64,000 nt of DNA from Rhodobacter sp. (GTDB lineage: Bacteria; Pseudomonadota; Alphaproteobacteria; Rhodobacterales; Rhodobacteraceae): NCBI GenBank assembly GCA_020637595.1, contig JACKKE010000010.1, forward strand, positions 124,001-188,000. The letters run 5' to 3'. The notes beneath the pieces were generated by a model. The model saw only the letters and a program-made list of their open reading frames with translations, made no database searches and had not been told where the DNA came from. The position numbers and the translations under genes were made by a program. Below, piece by piece: positions 24,097 to 32,706 of the stretch (the first letter of the stretch is position 1; each line of letters begins with the position of its first letter).

Positions 24097-25722
24097 ATGT
24101 CCGACGCCAAGACCTATAGCTATCAGTCCATCGCGCAGTCGGTGCTGGACCACGACGTCGGCACGATGTTCGGGCTGATGGGCGATGCCAACCTCTTCAT
24201 GGTGGACCATTACGTCCGCCAGGGCGGCGGCACCTTCGTCCCCGTCGCCTATGAGGGCAGCGCGGTGCTGATGGCGCTGGCCTGGAGCCATGTCTCGGGC
24301 CGGGTGGGGGTCGCCACCGTCACCCACGGCCCGGCGCTGACCAACTGCGTCACCGCCCTGACCGAGGGCGCGCGCGGGCATATCCCGATGGTGCTGCTGG
24401 CGGGCGACACACCGGTGATGAACCCGCAGAACCTGCAGAACATCGACCAGCGCGAGGTGGTCAAAGTCACCGGCGCCGGCTTCGAGCAACTGCGGGCGCC
24501 GGCAACTGCCGCCCATGACGTGGCGCATGCCTTCTACCGCGCCAAGGTGGAAAAGCGGCCCATCGTCCTGAACATGCCCGCCGATTTCATGTGGCAGGAG
24601 GTGGCGCACCGGCCGGTGACCTTCCCGGCCTTCTCCGCCCCGGCGGCGGTGACCGAGGGCGATGACCTGGACGCGGCGATCGGCATGATCGCCTCGGCCC
24701 GGCGGCCGATCATCCTGGCCGGGGGCGGGGCTGCGGGCGCGCGCGACCGGTTGATCCGTCTGGCCGACCGGCTGGAAGCGCCGCTGGCGACCACCCTCAA
24801 GGCCAAGGGGCTGTTCAACGGTCACCCCTATAACCTCGATATCGTCGGCACGCTGAGCACCCCCGCCACCTATGACGCCATCGCCAAATCCGACTGCGTG
24901 GTCGCCTTTGGCGCCAGCCTGCACCATTTCACCACCGACAAGGGAAAGCTGCTGAAAGGCAAGCGGGTGGTGCAGGTCAACGACAGCGTGACCGAGGTCA
25001 GCAAGAACTTCCACGCCGACGTGGCGCTGATCTCGGATGCCGGGCTGACCGCCGACACCATCGTGCACTGGCTCGACGAGGCCGAAATCCCGCCCTCGGG
25101 CTTTACTCGCGAACTGGACATGGCGGTGCTGACCCACCACCCGCCGGGGCGTAGCGGGGCAAAACCCGGCACGGTGAATTTCGTCCAGGCGCTGGAGCGG
25201 CTGGAGCAGGCGCTGCCCGCGAACCGCATCCTGACCACCGACGGCGGGCGCTTTATGACCGAGGTCTGGTGCCGGATCTCGGCCCCGGATCCCCACAGTT
25301 TCATCGTCACCGCGAATTTCGGCTCGATCGGGCTGGGCCTGCAGGAAGCAATCGGCGCGGCGCTGGCTGATCCGGCGCGGCCGGTGGTTCTGTTCACCGG
25401 CGACGGCGGCTTTATGATGGGCGGGGTGAACGAATTCAACACGGCCGTCCGGCTGGGGCTGGACCTGATCGTCGTGGTCGCCAACGACAGCGCCTATGGG
25501 GCCGAGCATATCCAGTTCCTGGACCGCAGCATGGACCCGGGCCTGTCGCAATTCGACTGGCCGTCCTTTGCAGCGGTAGCGACCGCGCTGGGCGGACAGG
25601 GCCTGTGCGTGGACAGCGAGGACAGCCTGAACGCGGCGCTGGCGGCCATCGCCACCCGCACCCGCCCCCTGCTGATCGAACTGAAGCTCGACCCCGAGGA
25701 CGTGCCGCGCATGCGGATCTGA
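24097..25722 (+). CDS. Thiamine-diphosphate-dependent enzyme (acetolactate synthase-like/decarboxylase)
   Basis: A 541-residue ThDP enzyme. The N-terminal PYR domain has the catalytic Glu region (PVAYEGSAVLMALAWSHVSGRVG), a central domain follows (RRPIILAGGGAAGA), and the C-terminal PP domain holds the cofactor motif GDGGFMMGGVNEFNTA with VANDSAYG. It is related to acetolactate synthases and benzoylformate-decarboxylase-type enzymes, but the substrate cannot be told. RBS GGGGGG precedes the start. It converges on a Liv-type transporter with only 6 bp between, and a ring-cleavage gene block lies beyond, so cleavage of a 2-oxo acid derived from that pathway is a sensible guess. Confidence 0.85.
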   Translation: MSDAKTYSYQSIAQSVLDHDVGTMFGLMGDANLFMVDHYVRQGGGTFVPVAYEGSAVLMALAWSHVSGRVGVATVTHGPALTNCVTALTEGARGHIPMVLLAGDTPVMNPQNLQNIDQREVVKVTGAGFEQLRAPATAAHDVAHAFYRAKVEKRPIVLNMPADFMWQEVAHRPVTFPAFSAPAAVTEGDDLDAAIGMIASARRPIILAGGGAAGARDRLIRLADRLEAPLATTLKAKGLFNGHPYNLDIVGTLSTPATYDAIAKSDCVVAFGASLHHFTTDKGKLLKGKRVVQVNDSVTEVSKNFHADVALISDAGLTADTIVHWLDEAEIPPSGFTRELDMAVLTHHPPGRSGAKPGTVNFVQALERLEQALPANRILTTDGGRFMTEVWCRISAPDPHSFIVTANFGSIGLGLQEAIGAALADPARPVVLFTGDGGFMMGGVNEFNTAVRLGLDLIVVVANDSAYGAEHIQFLDRSMDPGLSQFDWPSFAAVATALGGQGLCVDSEDSLNAALAAIATRTRPLLIELKLDPEDVPRMRI

Positions 25723-25728
25723 CGGGGC

Positions 25729-26706
25729 CTATCCGTCGCGTTTTCGATGCGTCGGCATCAGCGACCAGCGCAGGTGTTTTTCGACCAGCCCCCACAGGCC
25801 GCCGCCCGAGAAGGTGACGACCAGGATCGCGACGATACCCAGCACGATCAGGTAGGCGACGCCATAGTCCTTCAGCAACTCGCGCAAGACGAAGTAGACC
25901 ACGGTGCCGACCACCGCCCCCTCCAGCCGACCGATGCCACCGATCACCACGATGAAGATCACCGCCACCGTCCAGTCCGGCAACGAGAACGCCGCCTGCG
26001 GCGAGACCCGCAGTTTCTGCAGGAAGATCACCGCGCCGATCACCCCGGTGAGCGCCGCAACCAGCACATAGGTCCAGAAGCGGATGCGCTTGATGTCGAC
26101 GCCAACCGACATCGCCGCCATCGGGTTGTCGCGCAGCGCCATCAGCGCCAGCCCCGGTTTCGAGCGGATCAGCGCATAGGCCGCGGCCAGCGTGCCGATC
26201 CCCAACCCGCACAACAGCCAGTAGATCACGAATTCACGCATCTCGCGGCTGTCGGCGATGCCACGCACCGCCGCCGCCGGCAGCGACATGCCCGCGCCCC
26301 CGCCCAGCGAGGGGATCCCGGCAAAGACCAGTGCGACGCTCTCCGCCGCGACCCAGGTGCCGATGGCGAAATAGGCCCCCTCGAGCCGGAACAGCAGCAG
26401 CGCAAAGAACGCAGCCGCGATTCCGGTGACGACAAACGCCACCGGCAGCGTCAGCAGCGGCGACATGCCCAGCGTGACCACACCGATGAACAGCACATAG
26501 GCGCCCAGCCCGACAAAGGCCTGCTGGCCGACCGACATCAACCCGGCATAACCCGCCAGCAGGTTCCACAGCACGGCAAGCGCCAGATAGGACATGAACT
26601 CGCCATAGAGCCGGAGGTCCGCGCGGCCGGCCCAGGCCGGGGCCGAGGCAAAGACCACCGCAACGAGGATCAGGCCGAGGGTGACACGGAGGGCAGATTT
26701 CGACAT
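25729..26706 (-). CDS. livM: Branched-chain-amino-acid-type ABC transporter permease, LivM family
   Basis: A 325-residue permease with about ten helices. Typical LivM signature: LWNLLAGYAGLMSVGQQAFVGLGAY near residue 45 and RDNPMAAMSVGVDIKRIRFWTYVLVAALTGVIGA around residue 195. It forms the transmembrane channel with LivH. In catabolic islands such transporters often import aromatic or other organic acids, not leucine. Last gene of a minus-strand livG-livF-livH-livM operon. Confidence 0.92.
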   Translation of the reverse strand: MSKSALRVTLGLILVAVVFASAPAWAGRADLRLYGEFMSYLALAVLWNLLAGYAGLMSVGQQAFVGLGAYVLFIGVVTLGMSPLLTLPVAFVVTGIAAAFFALLLFRLEGAYFAIGTWVAAESVALVFAGIPSLGGGAGMSLPAAAVRGIADSREMREFVIYWLLCGLGIGTLAAAYALIRSKPGLALMALRDNPMAAMSVGVDIKRIRFWTYVLVAALTGVIGAVIFLQKLRVSPQAAFSLPDWTVAVIFIVVIGGIGRLEGAVVGTVVYFVLRELLKDYGVAYLIVLGIVAILVVTFSGGGLWGLVEKHLRWSLMPTHRKRDG

Positions 26707-26710
26707 GGGT

Positions 26711-27571
26711 TCAGTCCATCCTCGGGAAGAGGCCGCGCGGACGCACGGCGAGGATCACGAAAAAGACGATATGGCCGGCCAGGATCTGGAAGGCGGGCGA
26801 GATCTGCGCACCCAGGGCCTGCGCGACCCCCAGCACGACCCCACCGGCCAGCGTGCCCCACAGGCTGCCCAGCCCACCGATGATCACCGCCTCGAAGCCA
26901 TAGATCAGCCGCGCCGGCCCCGAGAACGGATCGAAGTTCGAGCGCACCGCCAGGAACACCCCGGCAATGGCGATCACCGCAAAGCTGAGGGCCATTGCAA
27001 GCGCGTGCACATGGCGGGTGTTGATGCCCATTGCCCGGGCGGTCTCGGCGTCATCCGAAGTCGCGCGAAACGCCCGGCCGATGGCGGTGCGATAGAACAC
27101 CTGCTCGAGCCCGACGATCAGCACCACGGCCACGACAAAGGTCAGCAACGGCAGCCAGCCGATCGAGATCGGCCCCAGCGACAGGCTGGCGGTCTCGATG
27201 CTGCCGGCGGCCAGCCGCCGCGTGTCGGTGGAAAAGCCCATCAGCAGCGTGTTCTGGATCACCACCGCCAGACCAAAGGTCACCAGGATCGGCGGCAGCA
27301 GGTTCGGACCCAGCGTGCGGTTCAGCAACCCGCGCTGGATCGCGTAACCGGCCAGCGCCATCACCGGCACAACGATGATCAGCGCCAGGAACGGGTGCAG
27401 CCCGGTCATCTGGATCGTGATCAGCGCCAGATACGCCCCCAGCACGATGAAATCGCCATGCGCGATGTTCACCAGCCGCATCACCCCGAAGATCAGGCTG
27501 AGCCCCGCGGCGAACAGCGCATAGAGCCCGCCCAGCAGGATCCCCTGAACGATCGCGTCCACATAGGCCAT
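26711..27571 (-). CDS. livH: Branched-chain-amino-acid-type ABC transporter permease, LivH family
   Basis: A 286-residue permease with about eight helices, starting MAYVDAIVQGILLGGLYALFAAGLSLIFGVMRLVNIAHGDF, which is the family hallmark. The later GFEAVIIGGLGSLWGTLAGGVVLG is the LivH cytoplasmic loop. Partner of LivM four bases downstream. Closest relative in this window is the LivH at 59729, with the same motif spacing. Confidence 0.92.
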   Translation of the reverse strand: MAYVDAIVQGILLGGLYALFAAGLSLIFGVMRLVNIAHGDFIVLGAYLALITIQMTGLHPFLALIIVVPVMALAGYAIQRGLLNRTLGPNLLPPILVTFGLAVVIQNTLLMGFSTDTRRLAAGSIETASLSLGPISIGWLPLLTFVVAVVLIVGLEQVFYRTAIGRAFRATSDDAETARAMGINTRHVHALAMALSFAVIAIAGVFLAVRSNFDPFSGPARLIYGFEAVIIGGLGSLWGTLAGGVVLGVAQALGAQISPAFQILAGHIVFFVILAVRPRGLFPRMD

Positions 27572-27575
27572 GAGG

Positions 27576-28283
27576 TCATTCTCCGAAATAGGCGGTGGTG
27601 ATCTGGGCCTTGGTGAAGGCGCCGGTCGGCCCTGACAGCACGACGCGCCCCTCGTTCAGGCAGACCAGGTGATCGGCCATGCGGCGGACCCGCTCGATAT
27701 CCTGTTCCACGACGATGGCCGAGATCCCACTGCCCAGGATCGAGGGCATCGCCGCATAGACGTCGTTCACCACGATCGGCGCGAGGCCAAGCGAGATTTC
27801 ATCGAACAGGATGACCTCGGGGTTGGCCATCAGTGCACGGCCGATGGCGACCATCTGCTGCTGGCCGCCCGACAGCGACTGCGACGGCATGCTGCGCTTT
27901 TCGGCCAGGATCGGGAACAGGGCATAGACCCGGTCCAGCGTCCAATCGCCCTTGCGCCCGCGCTCGGCGGCCATCTGCAGGTTTTCCTCGACACTAAGCG
28001 AGCGGAACAGCCGCCGCCCCTCGGGCACCACGGCGATGCCCCGTTTCAGCATCGCCTCGGTGCGCAGATGGCCGATGGGTTCGCCGCGAAAGGTGACCAT
28101 CTCGCGCTGGCGCGGCAACTGGCCCAGGATCGCCTTGAACAGCGTGGATTTCCCCGCGCCATTCGCGCCAACGAGGCCCAGCAGCCCGCGCTCGGGCAGG
28201 GCCAGGTTCACGCCGAACAACGCCTGGAAATCGCCATAGCCGGCGCTGAGGTCGTGCACGGCAAGGATCGGATCGGCGCTCAT
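27576..28283 (-). CDS. livF: ABC transporter ATP-binding protein, LivF family
   Basis: A 235-residue ATPase: Walker A GANGAGKST, Q-loop region, signature LSGGQQQMVAIGRAL, Walker B VILFDEISLGLAP and the H-loop region ending IVVEQD (LivF-type Q/E-D ending). AVVPEGRRLFRSLSVEENL is typical of LivF. It hydrolyses ATP for the importer. Overlaps livG by four bases. Confidence 0.92.
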   Translation of the reverse strand: MSADPILAVHDLSAGYGDFQALFGVNLALPERGLLGLVGANGAGKSTLFKAILGQLPRQREMVTFRGEPIGHLRTEAMLKRGIAVVPEGRRLFRSLSVEENLQMAAERGRKGDWTLDRVYALFPILAEKRSMPSQSLSGGQQQMVAIGRALMANPEVILFDEISLGLAPIVVNDVYAAMPSILGSGISAIVVEQDIERVRRMADHLVCLNEGRVVLSGPTGAFTKAQITTAYFGE

Positions 28284-29041
28284 GCCTCGGCCTCCGTGGT
28301 CTCGGCATCATCGGGGCCCAGGTAGACACTGGTCACCTGCGGGTCGTCCAGAATCGTGTCGGGCTTGCCCTCGGCGATGACCTTGCCGAAATCCAGCACC
28401 AGGATGTCGTCGACCACCGGCAACAGCGCGTGCAGGACGTGCTCGATCCAGACGATGGTGATGCCGGCCTCGCGGATCCGGCGAATCAGCGCGATCAGCT
28501 CGCCGCATTCGGCCTCGGTCATGCCGCCGGCGATCTCGTCGAGCAGCAGCACCCGCGGCCCGGTGGCCAGTGCGCGCGCCAGTTCCAGCCGCTTGCGGTC
28601 CAGCAGCGTCAGCGTGCCCGCGCCGGTATCGGCCTTGCGCGTCAGCCCTGCCAGATCCAGCGCCTCGCGGGCATGCGGCCGCGCGGCGTGCTCGCTGAGG
28701 CCCCGCCCATAAGCGGCCGCGATCAGCACGTTCTCATAGGCGCTGAGCCCGGCGAAGGGTTGCGGAACCTGAAAACTGCGGGCGATCCCCGCCAGGCACC
28801 GCCGGCGTGGATCGAGGCCCGATATGTCCTGACCGAACAGGCTGATCCGGCCGGAATCGGCACGGGTGGTGCCGGTGATCAGGTTGAACAGGGTGGTCTT
28901 GCCGGCCCCGTTCGGCCCGATGATCCCCAGCGCGCCGTGCTCGGGCACGGTAAAGCTGACGTCCCGCGTCACGGCCAGGGCGCCATAGGATTTGTTCAAG
29001 ACCTCGGCGACGAGCGCCGCAGCCGGTGCCGCGTTCGACAT
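28280..29041 (-). CDS. livG: ABC transporter ATP-binding protein, LivG family, with divergent signature loop
   Basis: A 253-residue ATPase; start at MSNAAPAA behind GGGAGGAA. Walker A is GPNGAGKTT and Walker B LLLDEIAGGMTEAE, with H-loop WIEHVLHALL. The usual LivG signature (AYGQQRR or SGGQ) is replaced by TLLDRKRLELARAL, so the ATP-contacting C-loop is strongly altered. The paralogue at 61361 has the same change, which argues for a subfamily trait and not decay. First gene of the minus-strand operon, divergent from the binding protein at 29232. Confidence 0.9.
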   Translation of the reverse strand: MSNAAPAAALVAEVLNKSYGALAVTRDVSFTVPEHGALGIIGPNGAGKTTLFNLITGTTRADSGRISLFGQDISGLDPRRRCLAGIARSFQVPQPFAGLSAYENVLIAAAYGRGLSEHAARPHAREALDLAGLTRKADTGAGTLTLLDRKRLELARALATGPRVLLLDEIAGGMTEAECGELIALIRRIREAGITIVWIEHVLHALLPVVDDILVLDFGKVIAEGKPDTILDDPQVTSVYLGPDDAETTEAEA

Positions 29042-29062
29042 GAAAGTTCCTCCCTGCCCGGA

Positions 29063-29077
29063 CATTACGGTATAATG
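29063..29077. promoter_or_regulatory. Palindrome CATTA-N5-TAATG in the divergent livG / binding-protein promoter region
   Basis: CATTACGGTATAATG is a 5-5-5 inverted repeat lying 22 bp before livG and about 155 bp before the binding-protein gene. The surrounding 60 bp are A/T-rich, unlike the rest of the window, as expected of a divergent promoter. On the minus strand it contains CATTATAC, close to CAATATAC in the palindrome upstream of the GntR gene (37657-37671). A second inverted repeat, GTTGC (29105-29109) with GCAAC (29127-29131), lies on the other side. Confidence 0.45.
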
Positions 29078-29231
29078 CACACATGGCAAGATAAAATATT
29101 ACTTGTTGCCTGATGACTTAAATTGTGCAACGAATCCTCCACCGGCCGGGGAGGGCCGCAGTTCACGGCACCCGCGCAACGCGCCGGATGCCGGTTCCGG
29201 GACACCGGACCAATGACAGGGAGGCACTGAC

Positions 29232-30515
29232 ATGACGCGTTATTCCAAATCGCTCTGGACGCGACGGGGGATGCTGGGCGCCGGCGCAGCGGCGCTGGCG
29301 GCCCCGGCGATCATGCCCCGTCGCGCCTGGGCGCAGGGCAACGAGATCCGGCTGGGCTGGGTCAGCCCGACGACCGGCCCGATCTCGGCCTTTGGCTCGG
29401 CCGATGACTATATCCTCGCCGGCGTGCAGCAGGCGATCGGCGATGGCATCGAAATCAACGGCACCACCTATCCGGTGCGCTTTATCCGCAAGGACACGCA
29501 GTCGAACCCGAACCGCGCGGCCGAGGTCGCCAGCGAACTGATCCTCGACGACGAGGTGCACCTGATGCTCTCGTCCTCGACCGCCGACACGGTGCTGCCG
29601 GTCACCGACCAGTGCGAGCTGAACGAGGTGCCCAGCCTGTCCACTGACACGCCTTGGGACGCCTTCTTCTTTGCCCGCGGCGGGGATCCGGCGGTCGGCT
29701 TCGACTGGACCAACCACTTCTTCTGGGGCGGTCAGCAGATCGTCGACTGTTATTCGTCGCTGTGGAACCAGCTCGACACCAACCGCCGCGTCGGCATCCT
29801 GCTGTCGAACGACTCGGACGGGGTGGCACTGTCGGATCCGATCACCGGCTTCCCCGGCATGGTCGAACGCGCCGGCTTCGAGGTGATCAACGGCGGCCTC
29901 TTCCCGCCCCTTGCCGATGACTATACCGCGCAGATCGCGCAGATGCGCGATGCCGGCGTGGACATCATCACCGGCGTGTTCCTGCCGCCCGACTGGACGA
30001 CCTTCTGGCTGCAGTCGGCGCAGCAGAACTTCCGCCCCAAGGCCGCAACCATCGCCAAGGCGCTGCTGTTCCAGAACGCTGTCGATGCGCTGGGGGATCA
30101 GGGCGTCGGCATGTCGACCGAGGTCTGGTGGTCGCCGCAGCACCCCTACCCGTCGACCCTGACCGGCCAGTCCTCGCGCCAGATCGCCGACGGCTATATG
30201 GCGGCGAGCGGACTGCCCTGGGTGCAGCCGATGGGCTACAAGCACGCGCTGGCCGAGGTCGCCGTGGACATCCTGCGCCGCTGCGCCGATCCGTTTGACC
30301 CGGACGCGATCATGGAATCGATGCGCGCAACGGATATGACCAGCCTCGTCGGCCCGGTGAACTTTGCCACGGGTCCGGTGCCCAACGTCTGCCCGACGCC
30401 GGTCGTCGGCGGCCAGTGGGTGCGCAATGCCGAAGGCCAGTTCGACATCTCGATCGCCGAGAACCAGCAGGCGCCCGAAATCCCGGTCGATGCGCCGTTC
30501 TTTGCCCTGAGTTGA
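29232..30515 (+). CDS. Liv-type ABC transporter substrate-binding protein (Tat leader)
   Basis: A 427-residue secreted binding protein of the Peripla_BP_6 type. The leader WTRRGMLGAGAAALAAPAIM has the twin-arginine pattern and precedes AWAQGNEIRLGWVSPTTGPIS. It serves the permease/ATPase genes transcribed in the opposite direction. It is longer than LivK (about 370) and similar in layout to the binding protein at 62101 (both have a VPSLST/VPCLST segment followed by PW). A strong terminator follows, separating it from the enzyme genes. Confidence 0.9.
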   Translation: MTRYSKSLWTRRGMLGAGAAALAAPAIMPRRAWAQGNEIRLGWVSPTTGPISAFGSADDYILAGVQQAIGDGIEINGTTYPVRFIRKDTQSNPNRAAEVASELILDDEVHLMLSSSTADTVLPVTDQCELNEVPSLSTDTPWDAFFFARGGDPAVGFDWTNHFFWGGQQIVDCYSSLWNQLDTNRRVGILLSNDSDGVALSDPITGFPGMVERAGFEVINGGLFPPLADDYTAQIAQMRDAGVDIITGVFLPPDWTTFWLQSAQQNFRPKAATIAKALLFQNAVDALGDQGVGMSTEVWWSPQHPYPSTLTGQSSRQIADGYMAASGLPWVQPMGYKHALAEVAVDILRRCADPFDPDAIMESMRATDMTSLVGPVNFATGPVPNVCPTPVVGGQWVRNAEGQFDISIAENQQAPEIPVDAPFFALS

Positions 30516-30523
30516 GCGCGACA

Positions 30524-30564
30524 GGCTGCCCCGGTTCGGATCGGGGCAGCCATTTAATATTTTT
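30524..30564 (+). terminator. Intrinsic terminator after the binding-protein gene
   Basis: GGCTGCCCCG (30524-30533) and CGGGGCAGCC (30542-30551) form a perfect 10-bp stem with 8-base loop, followed by ATTTAATATTTTTC. Placed 8 bp after the stop codon. Confidence 0.88.
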
Positions 30565-30578
30565 CATATACAATAATA
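30565..30578 (+). promoter_or_regulatory. A/T-rich promoter region with a possible GntR half-site
   Basis: CATATACAATAATA lies in the only A/T-rich stretch (30552-30592) before the enzyme operon. It shares the TATAC core with the palindromes at 29063-29077 and 37657-37671. Weak evidence; listed because it marks the probable promoter zone of the catabolic operon. Confidence 0.3.
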
Positions 30579-30660
30579 TTTTTTATGTGACAGGCCGGCT
30601 TTGTCCCGCTAGTCTGACATCCAGAGGAATCGGCCCGTCTCGGGGCCGCAGGAGGAAACG

Positions 30661-30702
30661 ATGCCCACCAGCCCCCGGACCCCGTCCCAGGCCATGCCAT
30701 GA
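30661..30702 (+). CDS. Possible 13-residue leader ORF translationally coupled to the reductase gene
   Basis: The best ribosome-binding site in this gap, AGGAGGAAACG, is followed at once by ATG at 30661, not by the reductase start. This ATG opens MPTSPRTPSQAMP and ends in an ATGA overlap with the reductase ATG at 30699, which has no good site of its own. Translation of the reductase would then depend on ribosomes finishing this leader. Four of its thirteen residues are proline. It may have no function beyond coupling; an error in the sequence is the other reading. Confidence 0.45.
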   Translation: MPTSPRTPSQAMP

Positions 30703-31733
30703 GCGTCAATCGTCAGATCCATCTGGTGTCGCGCCCCGATCCGGCGACCGGGCCGAGCACCGCAAATTTCGCCCTGCGCGAGGCGCCGGTTCCGCAACCC
30801 GGCGCCGGGCAGGTGCTGCTGCAGACGCTGTATCTGTCGCTCGACCCCTATATGCGGGCACGGATGTATGAGGGCGCGAACTATGCCGCCAACGCGGCGC
30901 TGAACGCCCCGATGGTGGGCGCGACGGTCAGCCGCGTCATCGCCTCGCGGAACCCCGGGTTCGTGGTGGGCGATATCGTCGAAAGCGGCCACGGCTGGCA
31001 GGAATACGCGCTGTCCGACGGCACCGGACTGCGGCGGATCGACCCGTCTCTGGCTCCGATCTCGACCGCGCTGGGCGTGCTGGGGATGCCCGGTCAAACC
31101 GGTTACACCGCGCTGCTGCGCCACGGGCGGCCGGGACCTGGGCAGACGGTCGTCGTCTCGGCGGCCTCGGGGCCGGTCGGCACGGTGGTCGGCCAGACCG
31201 CGCGGCTGATGGGTGCGCGGGTCGTGGGGATTGCCGGCGGGCCGGACAAGGGCGCCTATCTGACCGGTGAGCTGGGCTTTGATGCCGCCGTCGACCACCG
31301 CGCCCCGGATTTCGCCGCGCAGCTGGCCGCGGCCTGCCCGGACGGCGTGGACATCTATTACGACAACGTCGGCGGCCCGGTCTTTGCCGCAGTGCTGCCC
31401 CTGCTCAATGCCGAGGCACGGGTGCTGGTCTGCGGCACCGTCTCGGTCGACCGCGACCGGCCCGGCACCGGCCCGGCGCTGGGCTCGATGCAGGATCTGT
31501 TGTCCGCGGCGCTGGTCAAGCGCCTGACGATCAAGGGTTTCATCTATTCCGACCCAGACCTGATGGCGATGGAACCCGACTTCCGCAGCACGGTCAGCGG
31601 CTGGGTGCGCACCGGCAAGCTGCGCTACCGCGAAGACATCGTCGAAGGGATCGAGGCCGCGCCACAGGCGTTCCTCGGCCTCTTTAGCGGCGCGAATTTC
31701 GGCAAGTTGCTGGTTCGCGTCCACCCGGAATGA
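30699..31733 (+). CDS. NADP-dependent medium-chain reductase, CurA/leukotriene-B4-dehydrogenase type
   Basis: A 344-residue zinc-independent MDR enzyme. SVNRQIHLVSRPDP at the N-terminus and SLDPYMRARM are typical of the CurA/PTGR group. The Rossmann motif AASGPVGTVVGQTA is at about residue 155, followed by VDIYYDNVGG. Members reduce the C=C bond of 2-enones or 2-enals with NADPH. In this operon it could reduce an unsaturated ring-fission product. First enzyme gene of a block running to 36791 with gaps of only 10-36 bp. Confidence 0.87.
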   Translation: MSVNRQIHLVSRPDPATGPSTANFALREAPVPQPGAGQVLLQTLYLSLDPYMRARMYEGANYAANAALNAPMVGATVSRVIASRNPGFVVGDIVESGHGWQEYALSDGTGLRRIDPSLAPISTALGVLGMPGQTGYTALLRHGRPGPGQTVVVSAASGPVGTVVGQTARLMGARVVGIAGGPDKGAYLTGELGFDAAVDHRAPDFAAQLAAACPDGVDIYYDNVGGPVFAAVLPLLNAEARVLVCGTVSVDRDRPGTGPALGSMQDLLSAALVKRLTIKGFIYSDPDLMAMEPDFRSTVSGWVRTGKLRYREDIVEGIEAAPQAFLGLFSGANFGKLLVRVHPE

Positions 31734-31767
31734 CCGCCCCCAGGGCCCCGCGATCAAGGAGGAGACT

Positions 31768-32670
31768 ATGACGAAACCCTTTGCCCCCAAGGTTTTTCAG
31801 CTCGGCTATGTCGCGCTGGAATGCCCTGACTTCGAACGGACCAAGGCGCACTATGCCGAGACCATCGGCATGCGTCAGACCGACACCGGCCACGACGGCG
31901 AGGTGTATCTGTCGATCGGCTACGAGCACCACAACATCGTGCTGCGCAAATCCGAGAAAAAGGCCCTGGCGAACCTGGGTTTTCAGTTGCAGCCAGGCAC
32001 CGACCTGAAGGAAATGGTCAAGGCCCTGGCGGCCCGCGGGCATTCGGCGCAGATCAAGACCGACAGCCAGCCGGGCGTGCGCGAGCTGCTCGAGGTCGAG
32101 CCCGTGCCCGGGGTCGTGTTCCAGCTCTATCCCGAGATCGCGACGCCTGCGCCCGGCTTCAAGCGCACCGGGATCGCGCCGCTGCGGCTGGGCCATGTCG
32201 CGGTGATCTCGTCGCATGGCGAGAAGCTGCTCCAGTTCTTCGGCGAGGATCTGGGCTTCTGGCAGACCGACACGATCGGCGGTGGCGTCGCCACCTTCAT
32301 GACCTGCAACCGCGACCACCACGTCGTCAACGTTCTCAGCGTGCCCGACGACCGGGTGCACCACATCGCCTTTGAGCTGAAGGGCAACGCCAGCCACGCG
32401 ATGGCCAGCGATGCGCTGCGCGAAGAGGGCGTTCCGGTGAAATGGGGCCCTGCGCGCCACACCGCCGGGCACAACCTGGCTGGCTATCACTTCGACCCCG
32501 ACAACGTGCTGATCGAACTCTATACCGACATGGACCAGTTCATCCCGCAGCTGAACATGTGCGAGGCACGCCCCTGGCACGAGCACTATCCGATGCAGCC
32601 GCGTGACTGGGGCTTCGACGAGCTCTGCGCCTGGGAAACCGAATTCGCCTTCAACCTGGCGCACGCCTGA
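31768..32670 (+). CDS. Vicinal-oxygen-chelate (extradiol dioxygenase-like) protein
   Basis: A 300-residue protein of two VOC modules (about residues 10-125 and 140-270). The C-terminal module holds the Fe(II) triad expected of type I extradiol dioxygenases: His in LRLGHVAVIS, His in VHHIAFEL and Glu in NVLIELYTD, with the nearby GYHFDPD Tyr/His pocket. It most likely opens a catecholic ring next to the hydroxyls (meta cleavage), with the flavin hydroxylase at 35178 making the diol. AAGGAGGAG precedes the start. The aromatic substrate is not predictable. Confidence 0.82.
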   Translation: MTKPFAPKVFQLGYVALECPDFERTKAHYAETIGMRQTDTGHDGEVYLSIGYEHHNIVLRKSEKKALANLGFQLQPGTDLKEMVKALAARGHSAQIKTDSQPGVRELLEVEPVPGVVFQLYPEIATPAPGFKRTGIAPLRLGHVAVISSHGEKLLQFFGEDLGFWQTDTIGGGVATFMTCNRDHHVVNVLSVPDDRVHHIAFELKGNASHAMASDALREEGVPVKWGPARHTAGHNLAGYHFDPDNVLIELYTDMDQFIPQLNMCEARPWHEHYPMQPRDWGFDELCAWETEFAFNLAHA

Positions 32671-32706
32671 CGCGCGCCCGAATGCCACGAACCGAAAGGA
32701 ACTGCC

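Noticed and set aside
24097..25722. Biosynthetic acetolactate synthase (ilvB)
   Set aside because: No regulatory small subunit gene follows, and the context is catabolic; only the general ThDP family is supported.
29105..29131. GTTGC...GCAAC as the sole operator of the Liv binding protein
   Set aside because: Seventeen-base spacing with 5-bp arms occurs easily by chance; retained only as a remark.
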